From positions 62,001 through 126,000 of the forward strand of contig NZ_CAJQYY010000011.1 in NCBI RefSeq assembly GCF_907164575.1: 64,000 nucleotides of DNA. Reading direction: 5' to 3'. This document shows, one piece after another, positions 8,444 through 16,432 of the stretch. The notes beneath the pieces are model-generated. The model made no database searches. It saw only the letters and a program-made list of their open reading frames with translations, and was not told where the DNA came from. The number at the start of each line of letters is the position of its first letter. Within the stretch, counting starts at the first letter, position 1. Origin of the DNA: Paraburkholderia gardini (GTDB lineage: Bacteria > Pseudomonadota > Gammaproteobacteria > Burkholderiales > Burkholderiaceae). The position numbers were made by a program, and so were the translations under genes.

Positions 8444-9217
8444 ATGCAGGCAGAAGGACAGGCGGCACTCGTCACGGGTGCCGCATCGGGGCTCGGCGCG
8501 CAAACGGCGCGTGCCCTGGTTGCAGCCGGCGCACGGGTCGCGCTGCTGGATGTGAATGAAGCAGCGGCGCAGGCGCTGGCTGAAGAACTGGGCCACGCGC
8601 ATGCGTTCGCCCAGCGTTGCGACATCACGGATACGGCTTCGGTCGAAGCGGCCCTCGACGCAGCCGAACGGGCGCACGGCGTGGCACGGATTCTGGTCAA
8701 CTGCGCGGGGATCGGCGGGGCGAAGCGGCTCGTCGGACGCGACGGCGCGCCGATGCCGCAGGAGGACTTCGCACGCGTCATCAACGTGAATCTGCTTGGC
8801 ACATTCAATGTCATCCGTATTGCAGCGGCACGCATGACGGGTACCGAACCGCTTGCGGATGGCGAACGCGGCGTGATTGTTTGCACGGCGTCGGTGGCCG
8901 CCTACGACGGGCAGGTGGGGCAGGCGGCCTACGCAGCGTCCAAGGGCGGGCTCGTCTCGCTCACGTTGCCGCTCGCACGCGATCTTGCCCAGTACGGCGT
9001 ACGCGTGATGACGATCGCGCCGGGACTGTTTCTCACGCCCTTGCTCCATGCACTGCCGGAAGAGGTTCAACAGTCGCTTGCCGCTTCGATCCCGTTCCCG
9101 AAGCGGCTCGGCAAGCCCGAGGAGTTTGCGGGTCTGGCGCTGCATATCGTGCACAACGTGGCTTTGAACGGTGAAGTGATCCGGCTTGACGGCGCATTGC
9201 GGATGGCCCCGCGGTAA
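8444..9217 (+). CDS. SDR dehydrogenase, probable aryl-beta-hydroxypropionyl-CoA dehydrogenase
   Basis: This 257-residue short-chain dehydrogenase has the nucleotide motif TGAASGLG (residues 11-18), NCAG near 87 and the active-site YAASK near 163. The sequence resembles type II 3-hydroxyacyl-CoA dehydrogenases (HSD17B10-like), including the TIAPGLFLTPLL segment after the active site. In this operon it should oxidise 4-hydroxy-3-methoxyphenyl-beta-hydroxypropionyl-CoA to the beta-keto thioester with NAD. Its presence is the main reason to favour a beta-oxidative route over a vanillin-forming one. It starts 22 bases after the amidohydrolase stop with AAGGAA upstream and is the last clearly linked gene. 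Confidence 0.8.
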   Translation: MQAEGQAALVTGAASGLGAQTARALVAAGARVALLDVNEAAAQALAEELGHAHAFAQRCDITDTASVEAALDAAERAHGVARILVNCAGIGGAKRLVGRDGAPMPQEDFARVINVNLLGTFNVIRIAAARMTGTEPLADGERGVIVCTASVAAYDGQVGQAAYAASKGGLVSLTLPLARDLAQYGVRVMTIAPGLFLTPLLHALPEEVQQSLAASIPFPKRLGKPEEFAGLALHIVHNVALNGEVIRLDGALRMAPR

Positions 9218-9334
9218 GTGGCGCCCTCAAGCGGCGTCCATAAGGAACATCGGACGGTTCGGCGCGGGCCGTCGCGTCAGTTGAAATGAACGCGCACTTT
9301 CGCTACTCACTACTTCAACTGCTCAGGATCGATC

Positions 9335-10267
9335 ATGCTGGATAAACAACTCGAAGCCATCGTTACACAGGCGCGCGCGGCCGGTGTGCCCGATCTGTGC
9401 GACCTGCCGGTCGTCGCTTCTCGCGGCTTGTACCGGCAAATCCTCGCGGCCGCTGACGTCGCGCCTGCTGACGTCGACGTGTCCGATCGCACAATCGAAG
9501 GCCCGGGCGGACCGCTTGATTTGCGCGTCTACACGCCGCGCGGTGAGGTGCCTCACGGTATCGTCGTCTACTACCACGGCGGGGGCTACGTACTCGGCGA
9601 TCTGGATGGTTATGACAACGTGTGTCGTCAACTGGGCGAAGACGCTGGCGCGGTGGTCGTGTCGGTCGACTACCGCCTGGCACCCGAGCATCCATTTCCG
9701 GCCGCGGTCGACGATGCGTGGGCCGCGTTCGAATGGGTGGCGGCGCATGCGGGCGAGCTGTGCGGCGAGGATGCCCGCCTCGCGGTGGCAGGCGATAGCG
9801 CGGGCGCCTCGCTTGCAACGGTAACGAGCCTGCTGGCGCGAGATCGCAATGGTCCCTCGATTGCATTCCAGGCATTGATGTATCCGCCGGCAGCGGCCGG
9901 CGTCCATGGCGACTATCCGTCGCGCACCCGGCATGCCGGGGGACCGACACTGACCCTGCGCTCGATCGGGTATTTCAATCGCCACTATTTGGGCGAGGGC
10001 GTAGTGCCTTCGGACTTCCGCGCAGCGCCGCTGCTGGCTACCGATCTCTCCGGCTTACCCCCGGCGCTGCTTCAGATCGCCGGGTTCGACGCGTTGCGCG
10101 ACGAAGCCCTGGCCTACGGCGAGTGCCTGCTTGCGGCCGGCAATGCGGTGATGGTGATCGAATATCATGGGCTCGCGCACGCCTTCATCAGCATGGGCGG
10201 CGGCGTCACGGCGGCTCGCCTCGCGCAACAGCAGATCGGGCAGGCGTTGCGCAGCGCGCTGCGTTAA
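9335..10267 (+). CDS. Alpha/beta hydrolase of the hormone-sensitive-lipase family
   Basis: This 310-residue carboxylesterase carries the oxyanion motif HGGG (near residue 82), the nucleophile motif GDSAG (near 152), an aspartate in AGFDALRDE and a C-terminal histidine in GLAHAF. No signal peptide is seen, so it should act in the cytoplasm. It lies 117 bases after the ferulate operon and is convergent with the aryl-alcohol dehydrogenase gene. It could release hydroxycinnamic acid from esters, or serve as the esterase partner (AreA-like) of the benzyl alcohol genes. The sequence does not decide between these. Confidence 0.8.
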   Translation: MLDKQLEAIVTQARAAGVPDLCDLPVVASRGLYRQILAAADVAPADVDVSDRTIEGPGGPLDLRVYTPRGEVPHGIVVYYHGGGYVLGDLDGYDNVCRQLGEDAGAVVVSVDYRLAPEHPFPAAVDDAWAAFEWVAAHAGELCGEDARLAVAGDSAGASLATVTSLLARDRNGPSIAFQALMYPPAAAGVHGDYPSRTRHAGGPTLTLRSIGYFNRHYLGEGVVPSDFRAAPLLATDLSGLPPALLQIAGFDALRDEALAYGECLLAAGNAVMVIEYHGLAHAFISMGGGVTAARLAQQQIGQALRSALR

Positions 10268-10275
10268 GTGCCAGG

Positions 10276-10338
10276 CGCCGCGTCGTAGACGCGGCGTGAT
10301 TTCATATGAGGGCGCCGGGTTAGCTGACCGGCGCCCTC
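10276..10338. terminator. Bidirectional terminator between convergent genes
   Basis: Two hairpins fill the 84-base gap: a 9-bp stem (10276-10284 with 10288-10296, 3-base loop) and an 11-bp stem (10308-10318 with 10328-10338, 9-base loop). They separate the esterase gene from the convergent alcohol dehydrogenase gene. T-runs are poor on both strands. Confidence 0.6.
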
Positions 10339-10351
10339 ACTTGCCTGTCGC

Positions 10352-11455
10352 TTAAGCTTCCATCCGCACGACCGGTTTGATCGTGCGTCCTTCGAGTGAA
10401 TCGGCGATCGCCGTATTGATCTCGTCAAGCGGATAGAACTTCACCATCCGGTCGAACGGAAAGCGCCCTTGCCGGTGCAGTTCGATCAGCGCCGGGATGA
10501 AGGTGTCCGGATCCGATTCGCCTTCGACGATCCCCATCAACCGGCGCCCGCCGCTCATGAAATGCACCTCGTCGAGGACGATCTCGGTACCGGGCGCCGA
10601 CGCCCCGAGTACGCCACAGGTGCCCCGTGGCGCGAGACTGCCGGCCGCCTGGCGGATCACTTTCGCGAGACCGGTCGTGTCGAGTGCGTAGTCGATCCCG
10701 TAGCCTGTCAACGCAACCAGCGAGGCGACCACGTCGTCGCGCGACGGGTTCAGCGTATGTGTTGCACCGACACTGCGCGCGAAGTCGAGCCGCTCGTCAT
10801 GCAGGTCGATCGCCACGATCGTCGTGGCGCCCGCGACGCGCGCGGCCATCACCGCCGAAAGCCCGACCGAGCCGGCGCCGAACACCGCGAACGATGCGCC
10901 GGCAGGCACGCGCAGGGCGTTCATGACGGCGCCAGCGCCGGTCTGCACGCCGCACGCGAGCGGGCCGAGCAGTTCGAGCGGTGCATCGCCCGGTACCTTC
11001 ACGACATTGCGTTCGTGACACAGCGCATGCGTCGCAAACGACGACTGGCCGAAGAAGTTGCCGTGAATCCGCGTACCTTCCTTCGACAGCGCGCTACTGC
11101 CGTCTGGGCGCGTGCCGAAGAAGTTACGCGGAAAGAATGCGTGGCAATAGCTCTGCGCATGCGCCGCGCACGACGGACACTCGCCGCATGAGTCGTAGGT
11201 CATGACCACGGCGTCGCCTGCTGCAACTTTGGTCACGTTGCGTCCCACCCGCTCGACGATACCCGCGCCCTCGTGGCCGAGTACCACCGGATGCGGTGTC
11301 GGCAACAGGCCGTCGCGCACCACGACGTCGGTGTGGCAAACGCCGGTCGCCACCACGCGCACGAGAATTTCGTCATCGCGCGGGTCTTCGAGGTCCAGTG
11401 TTTCGAGCGTGAGCGGTCCGCCTTTGTCCCGCACCACGGCTGCCTTGATTTTCAT
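10352..11455 (-). CDS. Zinc-dependent aryl-alcohol (benzyl alcohol) dehydrogenase
   Basis: This 367-residue medium-chain alcohol dehydrogenase shows catalytic zinc ligands (CHTDVVV near residue 38, GHEGAG near 60) and the structural zinc cysteines CGECPSC...C near 90-105. The NAD-binding motif VFGAGSVGLS lies near 190. The CGVQTGAGAV segment and overall layout fit XylB/AreB-type benzyl alcohol dehydrogenases. It should oxidise benzyl or substituted aryl alcohols to the aldehydes handled by the gene immediately upstream, 27 bases away. An AAGGAGAC ribosome site precedes the ATG. Coniferyl-type alcohols are also possible substrates. Confidence 0.82.
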   Translation of the reverse strand: MKIKAAVVRDKGGPLTLETLDLEDPRDDEILVRVVATGVCHTDVVVRDGLLPTPHPVVLGHEGAGIVERVGRNVTKVAAGDAVVMTYDSCGECPSCAAHAQSYCHAFFPRNFFGTRPDGSSALSKEGTRIHGNFFGQSSFATHALCHERNVVKVPGDAPLELLGPLACGVQTGAGAVMNALRVPAGASFAVFGAGSVGLSAVMAARVAGATTIVAIDLHDERLDFARSVGATHTLNPSRDDVVASLVALTGYGIDYALDTTGLAKVIRQAAGSLAPRGTCGVLGASAPGTEIVLDEVHFMSGGRRLMGIVEGESDPDTFIPALIELHRQGRFPFDRMVKFYPLDEINTAIADSLEGRTIKPVVRMEA

Positions 11456-11482
11456 CGTTTGTCTCCTTGTTCTGACCGGTCG

Positions 11483-12964
11483 TTAAAACGGTGTAGGGGC
11501 GGCCGCGCCCTTCACCGTCACCCATTGCCATTGCGTATATTCGTCGAGGTCGGATGGTCCGCCCACGTTGCAGCCGTTGCCCGACTGGCCGCGTCCGCCG
11601 AACGGGTTGACGCATTCGTCCGCCACGGTCTGGTCGTTGATATGCAGCAGGCCGCACTTCAGCCGCTCGCCGATTGCCGTCGCGCGCCCAACCGAGGCAC
11701 CGATCACCGCGCACGACAGGCCGTAATCGGTGCGGTTCGCGAGGGCGACGGCTTCGTCGTCGGTATCGAACGGCGTCACGGCCGCCACAGGCCCGAAGAT
11801 TTCCTCGTCGAACGCGCACATGCCGGGTTGAACGTTCGACAGCACCGTCGGTTTGTAGAACAGCCGCTCATAGGTGCCGCCCGCTTCAAGCACCGCGCCT
11901 GCCTCAACGGAGGCGCGCACGATCGCGTCGACGTGCTGCAGTTGCCGCGCGTTGATGAGCGGTCCGAGCGCGACGGTGCCGCTTGCGGGGTTGCCGACCG
12001 GCAGGTGCGTGGCCTTCTCGACGAGCCGCCGTGTCAGTTCCGCCACGATCTTGCGATGCGCGACGATACGCCCGGTCGCCATGCAGATCTGGCCTTGATG
12101 GAAAAACGCGCCGAACGCGGCATTGCTGGCGGCGACATCGAGGTCGGCGTCGTCGAGCACGATCAGCGTGTTCTTGCCGCCGAGTTCGAGCGAGACTTTC
12201 TTCAGATGGTGTCCTGCAAGCTCGCCGACCTTGCGTCCCGCGGTCGTCGAGCCGGTGAAGGCGATCATCCCGACTTCGCGCGCTTCCACGAGTGCCGCGC
12301 CGGCGTCGGCGTCGCCGGGCAGTACCTGCAGCAGGCCCGCAGGCAGGCCGGCTTCCTCGAACGCGCGGGCAATCAGAAAACCGCCGGAGATGGGTGTCTG
12401 CGCATCGGGCTTCAGCACGACGGCGTTGCCGGTCGCAAGCGCAGGGGCAACGGAGCGCATTGACAGGATCAACGGAAAGTTGAACGGTGAGATCACCCCG
12501 ACCACGCCGTGCGGAACACGCCGCGCGTAGCTTAGACGGCCGGCGGTCGTGGGCAGTACGAGTCCCTGAGGCTGCAGCGGCAAACCTGCTGCGAGGTGGA
12601 GGAGCGTCGCCGCTTCGGCGACTTCGTGGTGTGCCTTCGCAAGGATGCCGCCGGTTTCGCGTGCAATGTAATGCGCGAGCGCATCGGCGTCGCGTTCGAA
12701 TGCGGCGGCGGCGCGGCGAAACACGGCTGCCCGTTCGCGCGGCGCAAGCGCGGCCCATGCCGGCTGCGCCGCTGCGGCGTGCGCGCAGGCGCGTGCGACA
12801 TCCGCGGGGCGCGCGAGACCGACCTGCGCGAGGCGTTCTCCTGTCGCGGGTTCGATGACGTCGCGCGTTTCGCTAGCCGGGTACCAGGTGCCGTCCGCAC
12901 CGCCGAACAGACGGCCGCTCCAGAGGGCGTGATCGATGAGCCGGTTCGGCTGGGTGTCTGCCAT
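11483..12964 (-). CDS. Benzaldehyde/aryl-aldehyde dehydrogenase
   Basis: This 493-residue NAD(P)-dependent aldehyde dehydrogenase has the motif LELGGKN (Glu general base) and the nucleophile in GQICMATGR. It resembles XylC/AreC and vanillin dehydrogenases. The ATG at 12964 is preceded by AAGGAGAC; the open frame to 13021 runs through the 5' leader. The sigma-54 promoter at 13033-13048 is about 60-70 bases upstream, so this gene is first in an areC-areB-like operon. The product, benzoate, would feed the ben-cat genes at 52-60 kb. It could also accept vanillin if the hydratase acts as a lyase. Confidence 0.83.
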   Translation of the reverse strand: MADTQPNRLIDHALWSGRLFGGADGTWYPASETRDVIEPATGERLAQVGLARPADVARACAHAAAAQPAWAALAPRERAAVFRRAAAAFERDADALAHYIARETGGILAKAHHEVAEAATLLHLAAGLPLQPQGLVLPTTAGRLSYARRVPHGVVGVISPFNFPLILSMRSVAPALATGNAVVLKPDAQTPISGGFLIARAFEEAGLPAGLLQVLPGDADAGAALVEAREVGMIAFTGSTTAGRKVGELAGHHLKKVSLELGGKNTLIVLDDADLDVAASNAAFGAFFHQGQICMATGRIVAHRKIVAELTRRLVEKATHLPVGNPASGTVALGPLINARQLQHVDAIVRASVEAGAVLEAGGTYERLFYKPTVLSNVQPGMCAFDEEIFGPVAAVTPFDTDDEAVALANRTDYGLSCAVIGASVGRATAIGERLKCGLLHINDQTVADECVNPFGGRGQSGNGCNVGGPSDLDEYTQWQWVTVKGAAAPTPF

Positions 12965-13032
12965 GGTGTTTGTCTCCTTGGTTTGAATAGATGAGTGCGC
13001 TCGTATCAGGTTCACGCGCACGCAACGTTCCT

Positions 13033-13048
13033 TGCAATAGCCGTGCCA
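13033..13048 (-). promoter_or_regulatory. Sigma-54 (-24/-12) promoter for the aldehyde/alcohol dehydrogenase operon
   Basis: Read on the minus strand the sequence is TGGCAC-GGCTA-TTGCA, which matches the RpoN consensus TGGCAC-N5-TTGCW with no mismatch. It points at the aldehyde dehydrogenase gene (ATG at 12964), giving a predicted leader of roughly 55-60 bases. The divergent gene encodes a sigma-54 activator, which supports the call. Confidence 0.85.
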
Positions 13049-13062
13049 TTACCGTCGCGCAT

Positions 13063-13097
13063 GCCGTTCCGGTGCCGTGTCCTGGCACCGGAACGGC
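13063..13097. repeat. Perfect 14-bp inverted repeat upstream of the sigma-54 promoter
   Basis: Arms 13063-13076 and 13084-13097 are perfectly complementary around a 7-base spacer. The repeat lies only 15 bases upstream of the -24 element. It could be an activator or IHF-region structure, a second regulator's operator, or a terminator hairpin facing the divergent gene; the sequence alone does not decide. Confidence 0.55.
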
Positions 13098-13204
13098 AGT
13101 GGGACGGGCTGGGCCATGGCGGCACCTTGCATCGAAGCGGCACTTGAGTGGCACCTCGCGGGTGGGGCGGGACATCCTCAGCTTGCGCAAATGATAAAAG
13201 TTAT

Positions 13205-13246
13205 ATCAAATAACAAATATAAAAATTGATTATTTCATCAAATAAC
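13205..13246. promoter_or_regulatory. Phased direct repeats, candidate upstream activator sites
   Basis: The 10-mer ATCAAATAAC occurs at 13205-13214 and again at 13237-13246, exactly 32 bases apart, about three helical turns. It lies in an AT-rich patch that stands out in this GC-rich window. The distance (about 160-200 bases upstream of the -24/-12 promoter) is typical of enhancer sites for XylR/DmpR-type activators. The same patch may hold the promoter of the activator gene itself. Confidence 0.55.
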
Positions 13247-13304
13247 TATCTGGCGAAGCCTGGTCTTTACAACTTGACGCAAACAGGAAACGGAAGGAGA
13301 CGCG

Positions 13305-15152
13305 ATGTTCGATTCAGCCACACGACGGCCCACCGATGCCATCCGAGTCTCGCTTGCCGATGCGGTGCGCCTGTCCGGTGCGCTGATGAAGCCCGGCGAC
13401 AGCGCGCATCTCGATGCGGGTGCGGCGCCGACGCTCGGCGACCTGGCCGAATGCCTGTTCTTCTCTCCCGGCGATGGCCGGATCTGGCTCAATGACCAGC
13501 GGATGCTGTTGCTGCACAGCGCGACGTTCGGTTCGCTGCGGCGCGAGTTGATCGAGTGCGTCGGAACCGACTCTGCACGCCGCCTGCTGACGCGCGCGGG
13601 CTATGCGTCCGGGGCGCGCGATGCGGTGCTGGTGCGGCAGCGCTGGCCCGAGGCTGATGGCGCATCGCTGCTTGTCGCGGGTACGCGCCTTCACGCGCTC
13701 GAAGGCGTGGTGAAGGTCGAGTCGCTGCATTTCGCGTTCGACGCTGCGAGCGGACACTACGACGGCGAATTTCTCTGGCATCACGCGTCGGAAGCGGACG
13801 AGCATATTGCGGCCTGTGGAGTCGGTCACGAGCCGGCCTGCTGGATGGAACTCGGTTACGCGATGGGCTATGTGACCGGGCTGACGGGAACGCTGGTGGT
13901 TTTTCGCGAGGTCGAATGCCGGGCGATGGGCAGCGCGCGGTGTCGTGTCATTGGGCGCGACGCGCCACGCTGGGACGACGTCGCGGACGATCTTCGCTAT
14001 CTCGACACACCTGTCGTGGCCGGAGGCGAGGGGGCGCATGTCGACGCAACCGCTTATGAACCCGGTCACGCAGCAAGGGACCGGCAGAAGCGCCGCTCGA
14101 TCGTGCGGCCCGCATCGATGGCAGATGACGGTCTGGTCGGGCAGGCAGCTGCGTTTGTCGCGGCGCGCGACGCGATGACGCGCGTGGCCCCAACCGGCAC
14201 GGCAGTGCTGCTGACCGGCGAGTCGGGCGTGGGCAAGGAATTGTTCGCGGCGACACTGCACCGTCGCAGCCTTCGTGCGGCGGGTCCGTTCGTCGCGGTC
14301 AACTGCGCGGCGCTGCCGGACACGCTCGTCGAAGCTGAGCTGTTTGGCGTCGAGCGCGGCGCGTTCACGGGGGCGATGCAGTCGCGCGCGGGGCGCTTCG
14401 AGCGCGCGGCGGGCGGCACACTGTTTCTCGATGAGATCGGCAGTCTGCCTTATGCCGCCCAGGGAAAACTGCTGCGCGTGCTGCAGGAGCGCGAAGTCGA
14501 GCGGGTCGGCGGTTTGCGCACACTGCGGGTCGATGTCCGCGTGATCGCCGCGACCAATGTCGAGTTGCGCGAAGAGGTGAAACGCGGCCGGTTTCGCGAA
14601 GATCTGTTTTACCGGCTCAATGTGTTCCCGATCGTGATTCCGCCGTTGCGGGAACGCCGCGACGACATCGCGTTGCTGATCGACGGTTTTTTGCTGCAGT
14701 TTTGCCGGGAGCACGGCCGCACGACCCCGGGCCTCACGCCACGTGCCCGGCGCACGCTGCTGAATTACGCGTTTCCCGGGAATATTCGCGAGCTGCGCAA
14801 CATGGTCGAGCGCGGCGTGATTGCCGTCGACGATGGCGAGCCGATTGACCTGGCCCATCTGTTCCGTCATGAGCCCATGCCCGCGGCCGAACTGTATTCG
14901 GTCGATGGCGGCATCCTGCGGGCAGAATGCGCCGACGTGTCCCAGGCGCAGGGGGAATTGACGGCAGGTGCCACGGCGAGACCCCGTGCCGAAGTGCCTG
15001 TATCGATCGACGCGGTCGAGGCGCAGCTGCTTGCCGATGCGCTCGCTCGTGCGGGCGGCAACGTCTCGGCCGCCGCGCGGCTTGTCGGTCTGACGCGCGC
15101 GCAGTTCGCTTACCGCATGACGAAGCGGACAGGCAAAAGCCGAGCTTGCTGA
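13305..15152 (+). CDS. XylR/DmpR-type sigma-54-dependent activator (AreR-like)
   Basis: This 615-residue enhancer-binding protein has, in order, an aromatic-sensing XylR_N domain (about 40-130, with [17 protein letters not shown]), a V4R domain (about 140-210), and an AAA+ domain with Walker A GESGVGKE near 305, the sigma-54-contact loop GAFTGA near 352 and LFLDEIGSL near 375. A C-terminal Fis-type helix-turn-helix ([21 protein letters not shown]) follows near 585. It binds an aromatic effector directly and activates RpoN promoters. It is divergent from the aldehyde/alcohol dehydrogenase operon, whose promoter is a perfect -24/-12 element. This matches the AreR-areCBA arrangement described in Acinetobacter for benzyl alcohol and esters; effector identity is inferred. 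Confidence 0.88.
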   Translation: MFDSATRRPTDAIRVSLADAVRLSGALMKPGDSAHLDAGAAPTLGDLAECLFFSPGDGRIWLNDQRMLLLHSATFGSLRRELIECVGTDSARRLLTRAGYASGARDAVLVRQRWPEADGASLLVAGTRLHALEGVVKVESLHFAFDAASGHYDGEFLWHHASEADEHIAACGVGHEPACWMELGYAMGYVTGLTGTLVVFREVECRAMGSARCRVIGRDAPRWDDVADDLRYLDTPVVAGGEGAHVDATAYEPGHAARDRQKRRSIVRPASMADDGLVGQAAAFVAARDAMTRVAPTGTAVLLTGESGVGKELFAATLHRRSLRAAGPFVAVNCAALPDTLVEAELFGVERGAFTGAMQSRAGRFERAAGGTLFLDEIGSLPYAAQGKLLRVLQEREVERVGGLRTLRVDVRVIAATNVELREEVKRGRFREDLFYRLNVFPIVIPPLRERRDDIALLIDGFLLQFCREHGRTTPGLTPRARRTLLNYAFPGNIRELRNMVERGVIAVDDGEPIDLAHLFRHEPMPAAELYSVDGGILRAECADVSQAQGELTAGATARPRAEVPVSIDAVEAQLLADALARAGGNVSAAARLVGLTRAQFAYRMTKRTGKSRAC

Positions 15153-15227
15153 CGTATCGCCTCGCGGTGCGCGTCACATCCGTGTTTACCCGCGAACCGT
15201 GATGAAAGATTAGACGCCTCGCCTAGT

Positions 15228-15237
15228 TTGTATACAA
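15228..15237. promoter_or_regulatory. Palindromic operator candidate (distal) for the van regulator
   Basis: TTGTATACAA is a perfect 10-bp palindrome about 140 bases before vanA. Its core TGTATACA recurs at 15358-15365. Two copies flanking the presumed promoter would suit looping repression by the GntR-family protein encoded after vanB. Confidence 0.6.
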
Positions 15238-15356
15238 TAAGTATCCAGAATGATCCGGCGACATACTGTGCTTTTGGCTTGTTTTAAATTTTATGGCTTT
15301 AAAAAGGCCATATATACACAGTGGCGACGGCGGGCCCTAAGTAAATTCTACGAAGA

Positions 15357-15366
15357 ATGTATACAT
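15357..15366. promoter_or_regulatory. Palindromic operator candidate (proximal) for the van regulator
   Basis: ATGTATACAT lies immediately upstream of the vanA ribosome site GGTGGAG. It shares the TGTATACA core with 15229-15236. Binding here would block early transcription. Confidence 0.6.
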
Positions 15367-15377
15367 AAGGTGGAGAC

Positions 15378-16424
15378 ATGTTCCTGAAGAACACCTGGTA
15401 TGTGGCGTGCACGCCCGATGAAATTGCCGGCCGGCCACTCGGCCGCCGGATCTGCAACGAAAGCATGGTGTTGTTTCTCGGTCCTGACGGCACGGTCGCC
15501 GCGCTTGAAGACTTCTGTCCACACCGCGGTGCGCCGCTTTCACTGGGTTTCATGCGCGACGGCCAGCTGGTCTGCGGCTATCACGGCCTGGCGATGGGGA
15601 GCGAGGGCAAATGTGCCGGCATGCCCGGGCAACGGGTCGGCGGGTTTCCATCGATTCGTCGTTTCCCTGCGGTCGAACGTTACGGCTTCATCTGGGTATG
15701 GCCCGGTGATGCGGCGCTGGCCGATCCGGCAAAAATCCATCATCTCGAATGGGCAGAGAACCCGGAGTGGGCGCACGGCGGTGGCCTGTATCACATCGCC
15801 TGCGACTACCGTTTGATGATCGATAACCTGATGGACCTCACGCACGAGACCTACGTGCACGCATCAAGCATTGGTCAGGCGGAAATCGAGGAGTCCGCGC
15901 CGGAGACAAAGATCGAAGGTGATACGGTCGTCACGCGCCGTTTCATGGAGAACATCATGCCGCCACCGTTCTGGGCCGCCGCGCTGCGCGGCAACGGACT
16001 TGCGGACAATGTGCCTTGCGACCGCTGGCAGATTTGCCGCTTCACGCCACCGAGCCATGTGATGATCGAGGTGGGCGTGGCCCATGCCGGCAAGGGCGGT
16101 TATCACGCAGACGCGCAGCACAAGGCGTCGAGCATCGTCGTCGACTTCATCACACCGGAGACAGATACGTCGATCTGGTATTTCTGGGGCATGGCGCGCA
16201 ATTTCAATCCGCAAGATACCAGGCTAACCGAAACGATCCGCGAAGGGCAGGGGAAAATATTCGGGGAAGACCTCGAGATGCTAGAGGCGCAGCAGCGCAA
16301 CCTGCTGGCGCATCCCGAGCGCAATCTGCTCAAGTTGAACATCGATGCGGGCGGTGTGCAGTCACGCCGGATCATCGAGCGGCTCATCGCGGCTGAGCGT
16401 CAGACCGTCGCGGCTGTCTCCTGA
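15378..16424 (+). CDS. vanA: Vanillate O-demethylase oxygenase subunit
   Basis: This 348-residue Rieske mononuclear-iron oxygenase converts vanillate to protocatechuate and formaldehyde. The [2Fe-2S] ligands are visible as CPHRGA (near residue 47) and CGYHG (near 67). The catalytic iron motif NLMDLTHETYVH lies near 150-160. Length and the N-terminal FLKNTWYVACTPDEI fit VanA closely. GGTGGAG precedes the ATG. The reductase gene follows after 8 bases. It completes the ferulate to protocatechuate route started at 4.7-9.2 kb. Confidence 0.93.
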   Translation: MFLKNTWYVACTPDEIAGRPLGRRICNESMVLFLGPDGTVAALEDFCPHRGAPLSLGFMRDGQLVCGYHGLAMGSEGKCAGMPGQRVGGFPSIRRFPAVERYGFIWVWPGDAALADPAKIHHLEWAENPEWAHGGGLYHIACDYRLMIDNLMDLTHETYVHASSIGQAEIEESAPETKIEGDTVVTRRFMENIMPPPFWAAALRGNGLADNVPCDRWQICRFTPPSHVMIEVGVAHAGKGGYHADAQHKASSIVVDFITPETDTSIWYFWGMARNFNPQDTRLTETIREGQGKIFGEDLEMLEAQQRNLLAHPERNLLKLNIDAGGVQSRRIIERLIAAERQTVAAVS

Positions 16425-16432
16425 GGTCCAGT

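Noticed and set aside
7499-9154. Long minus-strand open frame opposite the amidohydrolase and SDR genes
   Set aside because: Both plus-strand genes have catalytic motifs and ribosome sites. The antisense frame has none.
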